From: Planctomycetaceae bacterium
GTDB lineage: Bacteria > Planctomycetota > Planctomycetia > Planctomycetales > Planctomycetaceae
Direction of reading: 5' to 3'
NCBI GenBank assembly: GCA_041398785.1
Contig: JAWKUA010000001.1
Location: 248,001-312,000, forward strand
DNA length: 64,000 nt
The stretch's first letter is position 1. The number at the start of each line of letters is the position of its first letter. This document shows positions 44,692-53,322 of this stretch, in pieces. The notes beneath the pieces were generated by a model. It ran no database searches and had not been told where the DNA came from. It saw only the letters and a list, made by a program, of their open reading frames with translations. The position numbers were made by a program, and so were the translations under genes.

Positions 44692-45759
44692 TCAGTACTT
44701 CCCGTCCCGGGCTTCGAAGTGCGTGGGCTTGTTCAGTGTCGGACTGCCTCGTTTCAGCCAGTCAGCAACCCAGTCCACCAGTTGTTCCGTGCTGACTGCC
44801 GGCGGCCCGAAAAGCCGGTGTGACTTCGCCGGGTTGTTCAGCCACGCCGTGTCTGATTCGCGGCCGGTCAACTGAGCCTCCACACCGAAGCGGACGGCAA
44901 AGGCGTGAGCAAGATCCCGCACGCGCAGCACGTCCGCTCCCGTCACGTTGAAGATCTCCGGCGGAGCGGCCGCGTGAGGAAGCGCCTGGACAATGTGAGC
45001 GATCGCGTCTCCCTGCCAGATGACGTTGACGTATCCCGTTGTCAGGTCGACGGGCCTGCCGGCCATCACGGCCTGCGCGATGTCAACCAGAACACCGTAT
45101 CGCAGGTCGATGGAATAGTTCAGACGAATGATGCTGCTGCGCGTGCCAAGCCGGCCGGCCTCGACGAATGCCTGTTCGCGCCCAAGACACGATTCGGCGT
45201 ACGCACCGGGCGGGTCGGTGGGCGATGATTCCGTGGAACCACCGGATTCGGGAGTCGTGAAGGAATACACGCAACCCGTCGACAGCGCGACGATGGAGGA
45301 TCGCCGAAAACGATCGGCAACAGTCCGTGGCATTTCGACGTTCATCTGTCGCAGAGAATCCGGGTTCTGGCTGCTTCCGAATTTGATTCCGGCCAGGAAG
45401 AAAACGTTTTCGACGTCCGGCAGCGACGCGACCTGCCGTTCGTCAGCTAAGTCCGCCGGCCGGACATCGCAGCCGGCTGCCGCGAAGTCCGCCTGCGATT
45501 CCGCGGAGCCGAACCGTGACACCGCGATCACGGAATCACGCCGCCCCAGCTCCTGCAGCGCACGGCACAGCATCAGGCTCAGGTGAAACCCCATCTTTCC
45601 GCCGGCTCCAAGCACCGCGAACGATCCAGGACACTGACCGACCGCATTCAGAACCCGCTCCGTGGGTCGAGAAATGAGCTGGTGCAGTTCCGCCAGGTTC
45701 CCCGGAGAACTCGGCGACGCGAATGATGATGCAGTCGAATAACTGGAGTCGGTAGTCAT
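44692..45759 (-). CDS. NAD-dependent epimerase/dehydratase-like (extended SDR) protein
   Basis: A 355-residue extended short-chain dehydrogenase-like protein. A 48-residue N-terminal segment precedes the Rossmann glycine motif VLGAGGKMGFHLSLML. VENVFFLAGIKFGSSQNPD, VALSTGCVYSFTT and IIRLNYSIDLRYGVLVDIA follow the NAD-sugar epimerase order. The active-site Tyr is in GAYAESCLGRE, where the usual Y-x-x-x-K Lys is replaced by Cys, so catalysis may be altered or lost. A region FNVTGADVLRVRDLAHAFAV resembles the C-terminal substrate domain of epimerases. The substrate is unknown and no sugar-nucleotide gene is adjacent. Confidence 0.85.
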   Translation of the reverse strand: MTTDSSYSTASSFASPSSPGNLAELHQLISRPTERVLNAVGQCPGSFAVLGAGGKMGFHLSLMLCRALQELGRRDSVIAVSRFGSAESQADFAAAGCDVRPADLADERQVASLPDVENVFFLAGIKFGSSQNPDSLRQMNVEMPRTVADRFRRSSIVALSTGCVYSFTTPESGGSTESSPTDPPGAYAESCLGREQAFVEAGRLGTRSSIIRLNYSIDLRYGVLVDIAQAVMAGRPVDLTTGYVNVIWQGDAIAHIVQALPHAAAPPEIFNVTGADVLRVRDLAHAFAVRFGVEAQLTGRESDTAWLNNPAKSHRLFGPPAVSTEQLVDWVADWLKRGSPTLNKPTHFEARDGKY

Positions 45760-46051
45760 ATGCGGGAAGGTGGCGGGATTCTCAACAGTCCGGGCAAAGG
45801 CACAGCTCGCGTCCGTCGCCTGACCTGGATTTTGTCACAGTGGGCCGCTCGTGGTCCGACGGAACAATCTTCGGCGACGTTTTTCGGTTTCGGCATGTTT
45901 CAGTACGCTTCGTCCCCGTCGCTTTCCTGCAATTGCGGGAAGGCAGTTGTCGCGGAGGCACCGGCGCGCGGCGCGTGACGGAGGCATCATCACAGCAACG
46001 GATCACCTTTTCCATTGGCTTCCATTGGCGAAAACCCGGACGGCGGATCAA

Positions 46052-46810
46052 GTGACTGACGATCAGGATGCAATTCTTCCCGAACCACTGGACGTGATCG
46101 TCGTGGGTGCTCATCCCGACGATGTGGAAATCGGCTGCGGCGGGACAATTGCTCGAATGGCGCAGCAGGGTTATCGAGTGGGCATTGTCGATCTGACGGA
46201 CGGCGAACCTACGCCATTGAGTCCGGGGCCGGAAGTCCGGCTGGAGGAAGCCAGGCGGGCGGCGGAGATCCTGGGAGTGCATCTTCGAGAAACACTGCCT
46301 TTGCCGAATCGGCGGCTGTTCGATAATTTCGAAACACGTGTTGCGCTGGCGAGCGTCTTTCGTCGGTATCGGCCGCGGCTGGTCATGGGAATCGCCGACG
46401 CGACTCCGATGGCGTCTCCCGACCACTGGCAGGCGAAGCTGTTAACGGATGCGGCCGTGTTTTATTCGCGATTGACAAAATGGGATGGGTACTTTCCGAA
46501 CCTGCCTGTACATCGTATTCAGCGGCAGATCTGGTATCCTCTTGGACTTCAGAATTTCAGCCTGCCGGACGGCGGGGGCCGTTTCGTTTCCGACATTTCA
46601 GCGACGCTGGAAATCAAGCTGCAGGCGATCCGCGCGTATGCGACACAGTTTCCGGAAGAAAAACATCGTGTCTTTCGGCTTGTGGAAAGCCAGAATCGTC
46701 TGCTGGGAACGTCGGCCGGTTTCGACGCCGGCGAGATGCTGATCGCCGCAACCACGCTGGGGCTTCGAAACGTGTTCGACACTTTATGCGGAAACCGTGA
46801 CCAGTCCTGA
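46052..46810 (+). CDS. PIG-L family zinc deacetylase (BshB-like)
   Basis: A 252-residue LmbE/PIG-L protein. The zinc motif is in VIVVGAHPDDVEIGCGGTIA (His-Pro-Asp-Asp), DLTDGEPTPLSPGPEVRLEE is the second conserved block, VMGIADATPMASPDHWQAKL supplies the third zinc His, and PLPNRRLFDNFETRVA matches BshB1-like deacetylases that remove acetyl from GlcNAc-malate in bacillithiol synthesis. The bacillithiol role is not supported by other genes here. I chose GTG at 46052 (weak GGCGGA upstream) because homologues begin just before the first motif; the longer frame starts with an Arg-rich stretch. It precedes the PP2C gene by 115 bases. Confidence 0.87.
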   Translation: MTDDQDAILPEPLDVIVVGAHPDDVEIGCGGTIARMAQQGYRVGIVDLTDGEPTPLSPGPEVRLEEARRAAEILGVHLRETLPLPNRRLFDNFETRVALASVFRRYRPRLVMGIADATPMASPDHWQAKLLTDAAVFYSRLTKWDGYFPNLPVHRIQRQIWYPLGLQNFSLPDGGGRFVSDISATLEIKLQAIRAYATQFPEEKHRVFRLVESQNRLLGTSAGFDAGEMLIAATTLGLRNVFDTLCGNRDQS

Positions 46811-46925
46811 AGAAAACCTTCCTGTCGTCGAACCCCGCAGTGGCGGGACATCCAGTTTCTCCGGCCGGATTCGCGGCCTCTTCAGTCTTCTTCGTCGAGT
46901 GTTTGTGGGAAAATCAGGCAGGTCT

Positions 46926-47666
46926 ATGGTCGCCATTCGTACTGGTCATGTCAGCATCACCGGCAACTACCGCGACAACAACGAAGACAATTACGTTGTC
47001 GACGATTCACTGCGGTACTTCATCGTTGCCGACGGGATGGGCGGACAAAACGCGGGTGAAAAAGCCAGCGCCCTGGCCATTGAACTCATCCCGAAACAGC
47101 TTGAACGATGGTTGAACTTTGAATCGGCAGAGGCGGCTTCCGCAACGCAGGCCATCGACAAGGCCGTTGACTTTGCCAACGCGGAAATCATGGCGCTCAG
47201 CGAAAATGATCCCGCGCTGCGGAACATGGGAACGACGGTCGTATTTCTGGTTCGCGTCGGCAACAGCTTTCTGGTCGGCGGTGTCGGCGACAGCCGCGTG
47301 TATCAGCTCAGAAACGGAAAGCTGGGCCAGTGTACCACGGACCACTCGCTGACTCAGGCACTGCTGGACGCGGGAACGATTACTGCCGAAGAAGCCGAAA
47401 CCCATCGATACAAGAACGTGCTGTATCGCTACCTGGGTACTCGCGACGGATCTTCCGGCACGGAAGCGCGACAGATCTTCCCGGAAGGCGGTGATCGCTA
47501 CCTCCTGTGTTCCGACGGTGTCACGGACGGAATCAACGACGATCAGCTGAAGAACCTGTTGAACACCAGCGACGACCCTCAGCAGATCGCTCAATCCATC
47601 GTCGACGCCGCGCTGGAAGGCGGTTCTCGCGACAATATCACATGCGTCGTCGTCCTCGTGGACTGA
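46926..47666 (+). CDS. PP2C-family serine/threonine phosphatase
   Basis: A 246-residue PPM phosphatase, cytosolic. Metal-binding motifs are visible: GNYRDNNEDNYVV, FIVADGMGGQNAGEKASALA, GGVGDSRVYQLRNG, and CSDGVTDGINDDQL, plus GGSRDNITCVVVL, which carries the last Asp. The class dephosphorylates Ser/Thr phosphoproteins and normally opposes a Hanks-type kinase; none is in the window. I prefer ATG at 46926 (AGGCAGGT upstream). A GTG at 46797 would overlap the PIG-L stop and add 43 residues (MTSPEENLP...), which have weaker codon bias; that alternative is possible. Confidence 0.9.
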   Translation: MVAIRTGHVSITGNYRDNNEDNYVVDDSLRYFIVADGMGGQNAGEKASALAIELIPKQLERWLNFESAEAASATQAIDKAVDFANAEIMALSENDPALRNMGTTVVFLVRVGNSFLVGGVGDSRVYQLRNGKLGQCTTDHSLTQALLDAGTITAEEAETHRYKNVLYRYLGTRDGSSGTEARQIFPEGGDRYLLCSDGVTDGINDDQLKNLLNTSDDPQQIAQSIVDAALEGGSRDNITCVVVLVD

Positions 47667-48055
47667 ACGTGATCGTGATCGCTCCGCATTTTCGAACGTC
47701 AGGTCGTCGCAGCTTTCCCGCAGGACGGGCTGACTCGGATTGCGCCGACTGGTGAATCGCTGCCTGTTGCGCGAAGCTGGCGGCCTGGACTCACACGAAG
47801 GAACGCAAAGGCCATCTTTTGGCCACCGTAGGTATTCTGCGCAGTCTCAGCTTCCATTCCTGAAGCGAGCGGGTAAATTTGGAGGAATGGAAAACTCGCG
47901 GAAGATTCTGCGCGTTTGGGCTGGAGCGCCGAGAATTCTGCGAAGTCGCTGATGGGATTGTCGCGGCACACGTTCCGCTGTCTGAAATCCCGAACGCCGC
48001 CAGCCAGGTTCCCCCCCTTCCAATACCGGTTCGTCCGAAGCAGGAGAGATGTGAT
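47667..48055. other. Intergenic region before zinc metalloprotease
   Basis: A 389-base gap. The end holds AGGAGAG at 48042-48048, the protease ribosome site. A frame open from 47879 into the protease gene is Arg/Cys-rich and precedes the signal peptide, so it was not accepted as coding. No promoter or RNA gene was identified with confidence. Confidence 0.4.
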
Positions 48056-51000
48056 ATGCAAACCCGTCTATCGCGGCTGGCGTTGTCGGCAGCGGCGCTT
48101 GTAATTCTGCCAGGCAGGCTGCTGCTGGCACAGGAAGGTGGCGGTGAGGAATTTCCGCCGCACGCAAAAGTGCTGGAGGGCTACGAGAAAGTCATTACGA
48201 AGGCCAACATCCGTCCGATGTACACGCTTTATCAGCGGGACAAGGACAGCCAGATCTACGCAGAACTGCCGCGAAACTTCGGGAACAAGAAGTACTTCAT
48301 CGCGCTGACGGTTGCCAGCGGTGATCCCTACGCGGGCCTGCAAAGCGGCGAAATGTATGTGTACTGGCGCCGCTACGACAAACGAATCGCGCTGATTGAA
48401 CCCAATGTGCAGATTCGCGCCACTGGCGACAAGGAAGCCGAAGCGTCGGTTTCGCGTCTGTTTACCGACCGCATTCTGATGGACGTTCCGATCGTGACAA
48501 TCGGGCCGGGCGGAGGACCAATCATCGACCTGGATGACATGCTGGTCCAGAACGCTCAGCGATTCTTCGGCTCCGACGGCGTCACCAGTTCTTCGGCGCG
48601 GTACGGCGTGTATTCCATCGCCCGATCGCAGGCATTTGAAAACAACATCGAAGTGGAATTCGAAGTGCCTTCCAGCCGCGGGAACCTGAAGAAGCTGCAC
48701 TATTCGATCAGCGACATTCCGGACAACACGGGATACAAGCCTCGCGAGGCCGATCAGCGAGTCGGCTTCTTCACGACAACTTACACCGACCTGGCCAAGT
48801 ACAACGACCGCGAAACCAGAGTCCGGTACATCAACCGCTGGCATCTGGAAAAGGCGGATCCGAAACTGCAACTGAGTCCGCCGAAGAACCCGATTGTGTT
48901 CTACATCGAACACACGACTCCTGTGCGTTATCGCCGATGGGTCCGTGAAGGCATCCTGGCATGGAACGAAGCGTTCGAAAAAGTCGGCATTTCCGACGCG
49001 ATCGAGGTGTACTACCAGGACCAGTCGTCCGGTGCCCACATGGACAAGGATCCGGAAGACGTCAATTACAATTTCGTGCGATGGCTGAATAACGATGTGG
49101 GAACAGCCATCGGCCCCAGCCGCGTTCACCCGCTGACCGGGCAGATTCTGGATGCAGACATCATTCTGACAGACGGCTGGATTCGCCATTATCAGAAGCA
49201 ATTCAGCGAAATGCTGCCGGCAACGGCCATGGAAGGCTTCGGACCGGAGACTCTGTCATGGCTGGCTCGGCACCCGGAATGGGATCCCCGCATCCGGCTG
49301 GCGCCGCCTGCCATGCGGGAACAGATCGCCGCCAACATTCAGCGCGAAAGCGCTCGTCCGTTTTCCGGACATCCGATCGGAGCCGTGGATCCAAAGTTCA
49401 TCGGCGATGACGAATTCGACGGACTGATCGGCCGCACCAGTCAGGTCAACGGCATGTGTCTGGCCGCGGAAGGAATGTCCTTCGACCTGGCTCAGATGAA
49501 GATGCATCTGGCGCTGGGACTGCCGGAAGATGCGGCGACACCGGAAGATGAAAAGAAAACCCATCCGCTGGACGGCCGCTGGGCCGGAATCATCGGCGGA
49601 TTGTCGGCAGCGCAGTTCCCTGTTGATCGCATGCCGTTCACGATGATGTTCACTGCTGAAGGCGGCAACCTGAAAGGCTGGCTGACATTTGCCGGGCAGG
49701 AAGTCGCGCTGGAAAACATTTCCTTCGACGAAGCAACTCAGGAACTGAAGGCAACGCTGAAGCCGGACGACGGCGTCGACGTCACGCTGACCGCCAGGCT
49801 GAAGGACGGCGAATTGTCCGGCGAATGGGTCGCCGTGAAGGGCGAAATGAGCATCCGGGGCGACTGGTCGGCGTCAAAGGCGAAGCCCGCGACTCCATCG
49901 CCGTCTCCGGTTGCTGAAGAGTCCGGTGATAAGCCGAAGGAAGAAGCAAAGGACGAAAAGAAGGATGCGGACAAGAAGGATGGTGAGGAATCCGGCGATA
50001 AGGACAAGAAGAAGGACGAAGAAAAACCGCCCGGCGAGCAGATGCTGGATGGCATGCCGGAATCATTCGTCGGACCGCTGATCGCTCACCTGGTCGCTCA
50101 CGAAGTCGGCCATACGCTGGGACTGCGGCACAACTTCAAGGCTTCCAGCGTGTACACGATGGCGGAAATCAACAGTAAGGAAATGAAGGGCAAGAAGCAG
50201 CTCGCCGGTTCCGTTATGGACTACATCAGCGTCAACATCTGCCTCGGCGCTGGTGAGGAACAGGGCGACTACAGCATGACAGGAATCGGACCATACGACC
50301 TGTGGGCCATTGAATACGGTTATACATTCGGCGATACGGCAAAGATCCTGAAGAGAGTCGCCGAACCGGAACTTGTCTTCGCCACCGACGAAGATACCGG
50401 CGGTTCTGACCCGCTGGCCCGTCGCTATGACTTTAGTAAGGACCCGCTGGACTTCGCCGAAAATGAGATGCGGCTGGCGACGTACCACCGCGGTCGACTG
50501 TTGTCCGATTTCATCAAGGACGGCGAAAGCTGGGACCGCGTGCGGTATGGCTATGAGCTGACTCTCAGCCAGCAGACGCGGGCCGTCTCCATGATGGCCA
50601 ACTGGGTCGGCGGAGCCTTTGTGTATCGCGACAAGAAGGGTGACCCGAATGGCCGAAAGCCCATCGAAGTCGTCCCCGCGGAACAGCAGCGAAAGGCTCT
50701 GAAGTTCGTGGTCGACAGCACATTCCGCGATGACGTCTACGGGCTGACTCCGGAGCTGGTAACCGCCATGGGGCTCGACAAATGGCTGGATGACAGCCGT
50801 TCCTTCTTCGATGAATCGACGTGGCCGATTCACGATCGCATCATGGGCATCCAGGCGTCGACGCTGACGATGCTGATGAATCCGACAACGCTGAAGCGGG
50901 TCTATGACAACGAATTCCGTGTTCCCGCGGATCAGGACGCGCTGACGCTGCCGGAACTGCTGACAACAGTGTCGGACAATGTCTGGAGTGAGCTGGACGA

Positions 51001-51367
51001 AAAAGCGGATGGGAAATATTCCGCCCGCGAACCGCGGATTTCCAGCCTGCGTCGCAACCTGCAGCGCGAGCATATGGAACGCCTGGTCGACCTGACTCTG
51101 CCCGGCAACGGTTCCAGCGCCGCATCGCAGGCCATCTCAATGTTGTCCGCGGAAGAACTGCGGAAAGTCCTTCGCAGAATCGACAGTGCTCAGGCAGCCG
51201 CGGCGGATCGCCATGATCCCTACACCACCGCCCACCTGGCTCAGGCAAGACAGCGTATCGAGAAGGCTCTCGACGCCGACTATATCCTGAATCCCGGACA
51301 AAGCGGCGGCAGCGGAGGCGCCATCATCATTCGTGTTGGCCAGGACGGAGAACAGCCGCAGGAATAG
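48056..51367 (+). CDS. Secreted zinc metalloprotease (DUF5117 type) with inserted beta domain
   Basis: A 1,103-residue exported protease. A signal peptide (MQTRLSRLALSAAALVILPG, ending near LLLAQ) precedes the DUF5117 region, with FTTTYTDLAKYNDRETRVRY and PVRYRRWVREGILAWNEAFE. The zinc motif HEVGHTLGLRHNF lies near residue 682 and a long C-terminal domain follows. Between about residues 500 and 607 is an insert of alternating strands (HPLDGRWAGIIGG, FMTMMFTAEGGNLKGWLTF as read, DGVDVTLTARLKDGELSGEW), then an Asp/Glu/Lys-rich linker to residue 668. DUF5117 proteases normally reach HExxH without it. The ribosome site AGGAGAG supports ATG at 48056. The substrate is unknown. Confidence 0.87.
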   Translation: MQTRLSRLALSAAALVILPGRLLLAQEGGGEEFPPHAKVLEGYEKVITKANIRPMYTLYQRDKDSQIYAELPRNFGNKKYFIALTVASGDPYAGLQSGEMYVYWRRYDKRIALIEPNVQIRATGDKEAEASVSRLFTDRILMDVPIVTIGPGGGPIIDLDDMLVQNAQRFFGSDGVTSSSARYGVYSIARSQAFENNIEVEFEVPSSRGNLKKLHYSISDIPDNTGYKPREADQRVGFFTTTYTDLAKYNDRETRVRYINRWHLEKADPKLQLSPPKNPIVFYIEHTTPVRYRRWVREGILAWNEAFEKVGISDAIEVYYQDQSSGAHMDKDPEDVNYNFVRWLNNDVGTAIGPSRVHPLTGQILDADIILTDGWIRHYQKQFSEMLPATAMEGFGPETLSWLARHPEWDPRIRLAPPAMREQIAANIQRESARPFSGHPIGAVDPKFIGDDEFDGLIGRTSQVNGMCLAAEGMSFDLAQMKMHLALGLPEDAATPEDEKKTHPLDGRWAGIIGGLSAAQFPVDRMPFTMMFTAEGGNLKGWLTFAGQEVALENISFDEATQELKATLKPDDGVDVTLTARLKDGELSGEWVAVKGEMSIRGDWSASKAKPATPSPSPVAEESGDKPKEEAKDEKKDADKKDGEESGDKDKKKDEEKPPGEQMLDGMPESFVGPLIAHLVAHEVGHTLGLRHNFKASSVYTMAEINSKEMKGKKQLAGSVMDYISVNICLGAGEEQGDYSMTGIGPYDLWAIEYGYTFGDTAKILKRVAEPELVFATDEDTGGSDPLARRYDFSKDPLDFAENEMRLATYHRGRLLSDFIKDGESWDRVRYGYELTLSQQTRAVSMMANWVGGAFVYRDKKGDPNGRKPIEVVPAEQQRKALKFVVDSTFRDDVYGLTPELVTAMGLDKWLDDSRSFFDESTWPIHDRIMGIQASTLTMLMNPTTLKRVYDNEFRVPADQDALTLPELLTTVSDNVWSELDEKADGKYSAREPRISSLRRNLQREHMERLVDLTLPGNGSSAASQAISMLSAEELRKVLRRIDSAQAAAADRHDPYTTAHLAQARQRIEKALDADYILNPGQSGGSGGAIIIRVGQDGEQPQE

Positions 51368-51401
51368 CCAGCACTTTCGTTTGAACTGACGTAGGAACTT
51401 C

Positions 51402-51441
51402 AGAAACCCTTCGGAGGAATGTGCTTCCGAAGGGTTTCTTC
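51402..51441 (+). terminator. Terminator-like hairpin after protease gene
   Basis: AGAAACCCTTCGGA (51402-51415) pairs perfectly, 14 bp, with TCCGAAGGGTTTCT (51426-51439). The following sequence TCGTGTTG has few T residues, so termination may be partial. It ends 24 bases before the start proposed for the next gene. Confidence 0.7.
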
Positions 51442-51464
51442 GTGTTGTCCGGAGACACGCCGGA

Positions 51465-53045
51465 TTGAAAGGGCGTCCGCTGAACAGGTCACTCGCAACT
51501 CGCCCGGCCATTTGCGTGCTCGCCGCGACTGTCACCGTGCTGGTGCTGGCGAGCGATCATATTCCGCTGGGAGTACCTGGTGAATGGGTCTGGAACAGAC
51601 AGTCGTGGCCTGCCGACATCTTCGATGCAATGGAGCGTTTTCTGCCAGCGGCAGGGATCGGCGGTCTGTTGTTCGGGCTGGCCTGCTTCGGATCAGAATG
51701 GGTCTCGGACGACCGAAGGCTGCGAACGGGTCTGTTGCTGATCGCGCTGAGCGTCACGGGCTTTGGCTGGATGGCGGCCGTGCAGCATTCCGCCGCGCCG
51801 GCACATCGGGCCGCCAAGCCTTACTTTGTGCTCTACGACCCCGCGGCGTCCGGTTATTTCTTTGAAGCTACCTTCAAAATGAATTCCGTCGACGAATTCC
51901 TGCGCGGCTATGAAGCCCGAATGCGCGAAGGCGAAGTACTGCACATCGGAACGCATCCTCCCGGCCTGTTTCTGCTGCACCGGTTGGCAATTCGACTTTG
52001 CGAAGCCTCACCGACACTGGTCCATGCGCTGAACGCCGTGGAAAGCCGTGATGCCCGACAAGCCATCCGGCAGCTGGAATTCCCCGGTGTGCGCCCGCTG
52101 GAAGATCACGAAATCGCAGCGCTTCATCTGGTCAGTACATTAACGACGCTGGCGGCGGCGCTGGCAGTGCTGCCGCTGTTCGTGCTTCTGCGAACATTTG
52201 CTGATTCGCGGACGGCGTGGAACATGTGCTGCCTGTGGCCCACCGTCCCGGCGATTTCCGTGTTCGCTCCCAAATCTGACGTACTGTTTGCGTTCACGAC
52301 CACCGTTGTGCTGACTCTCGGAGTTGTCAGCGTCGTTCGCCGCAGTGCCCTGGCGGGCATCTCAGCCGGGGTCGTGCTTTGGCTGGGGCTGCTGCTCAGT
52401 CTGGCTCATCTTCCGATCGTTCTTGTGCTGGTGCTGTTTGTGTTGATCCGAGCCTGGCGATTCCGTGATCGCCGCGTCAAGGATGACATCCGGTTCGCTG
52501 CCATCTGCGCGGGTACGGTACTGGTGGCGACTGCCGCCTGGTCAGCTGCCACGGGCTGCAACTTGCTTCGAGTCTGGCAGCTAAATCTGACAAACCACGC
52601 CGGTTTCTATGAACAGTACGTTCGAACATGGTGGAAGTGGCTGCTGGTGAATCCGCTGGAACTTGGCCTTGGCGTTGGGCTGCCGCTGACGATTGCGGCA
52701 GTTGCCGGAATCGTGACGGTTCTTCGCGCCGCCGCACGTTCGGATCAGAAGTCTGCTGGCGAAGCGGCACCGGCCGCCGATTGGACCGGCACAGACCTGG
52801 TGGTTGCTTCCGTCAGCACAATCTTGTTGCTGTGGCTGTCAGGGAAGAATCAGGGCGAGGCTGCTCGATTGTGGTGCTTCCTGATGCCCTGGCTGCTGAT
52901 TCCGGTCGCTGTCGGCGGCAGCATGCCGCGTGCCGAATCGCCGACACCGAAGCGGGGACGGGAGGCGTGCTGGCGCTGGCTGCTGGCCGCTCAACTGATC
53001 TGTGGCCTGGCCACCGTCAGCCGCGTCAGCGGGTTTTCATTCTGA
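51465..53045 (+). CDS. Polytopic membrane protein, glycosyltransferase-like
   Basis: A 526-residue integral membrane protein with about ten hydrophobic segments (for example CVLAATVTVLVLASDHIPL, GLLFGLACFGSEW, LTTLAAALAVLPLFVLLRTF, VVLWLGLLLSLAHLPIVLVL). A soluble loop between residues 120 and 215 has HIGTHPPGLFLLHRLAIRLC, reminiscent of the H-P-P-G motif of lipid-linked glycosyltransferases of the PMT/ArnT fold. No other signature confirms a sugar-transferase role. I used TTG at 51465 because GGAG is upstream and the first helix begins at residue 12; no upstream ATG exists. Confidence in the start is low. Confidence 0.75.
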   Translation: MKGRPLNRSLATRPAICVLAATVTVLVLASDHIPLGVPGEWVWNRQSWPADIFDAMERFLPAAGIGGLLFGLACFGSEWVSDDRRLRTGLLLIALSVTGFGWMAAVQHSAAPAHRAAKPYFVLYDPAASGYFFEATFKMNSVDEFLRGYEARMREGEVLHIGTHPPGLFLLHRLAIRLCEASPTLVHALNAVESRDARQAIRQLEFPGVRPLEDHEIAALHLVSTLTTLAAALAVLPLFVLLRTFADSRTAWNMCCLWPTVPAISVFAPKSDVLFAFTTTVVLTLGVVSVVRRSALAGISAGVVLWLGLLLSLAHLPIVLVLVLFVLIRAWRFRDRRVKDDIRFAAICAGTVLVATAAWSAATGCNLLRVWQLNLTNHAGFYEQYVRTWWKWLLVNPLELGLGVGLPLTIAAVAGIVTVLRAAARSDQKSAGEAAPAADWTGTDLVVASVSTILLLWLSGKNQGEAARLWCFLMPWLLIPVAVGGSMPRAESPTPKRGREACWRWLLAAQLICGLATVSRVSGFSF

Positions 53046-53322
53046 CGCTTACCGCCCGCTCGAAAGCACGCTTCCGCGCGGGCGGGAACACCACGGAGTC
53101 GGGTGCCGCGGCGAGACGCCGCCGCCTGAACTTGCCGTGTTGACGCTTCTTTCGGCCGACGAACAAGCGTTGGATGTCGCGTCACGCAATTGTCGTGCAG
53201 GATTTTTAGACAAATCGTCCGTTCGCTCAGATCAGATTGATCGATGCCGGATTCCGCCGTAGACTCAATGCGGAAAGGGCATTCGTCCAGAAGTCGGCCA
53301 GCCGTCCGCAGGAGTCCACCGC

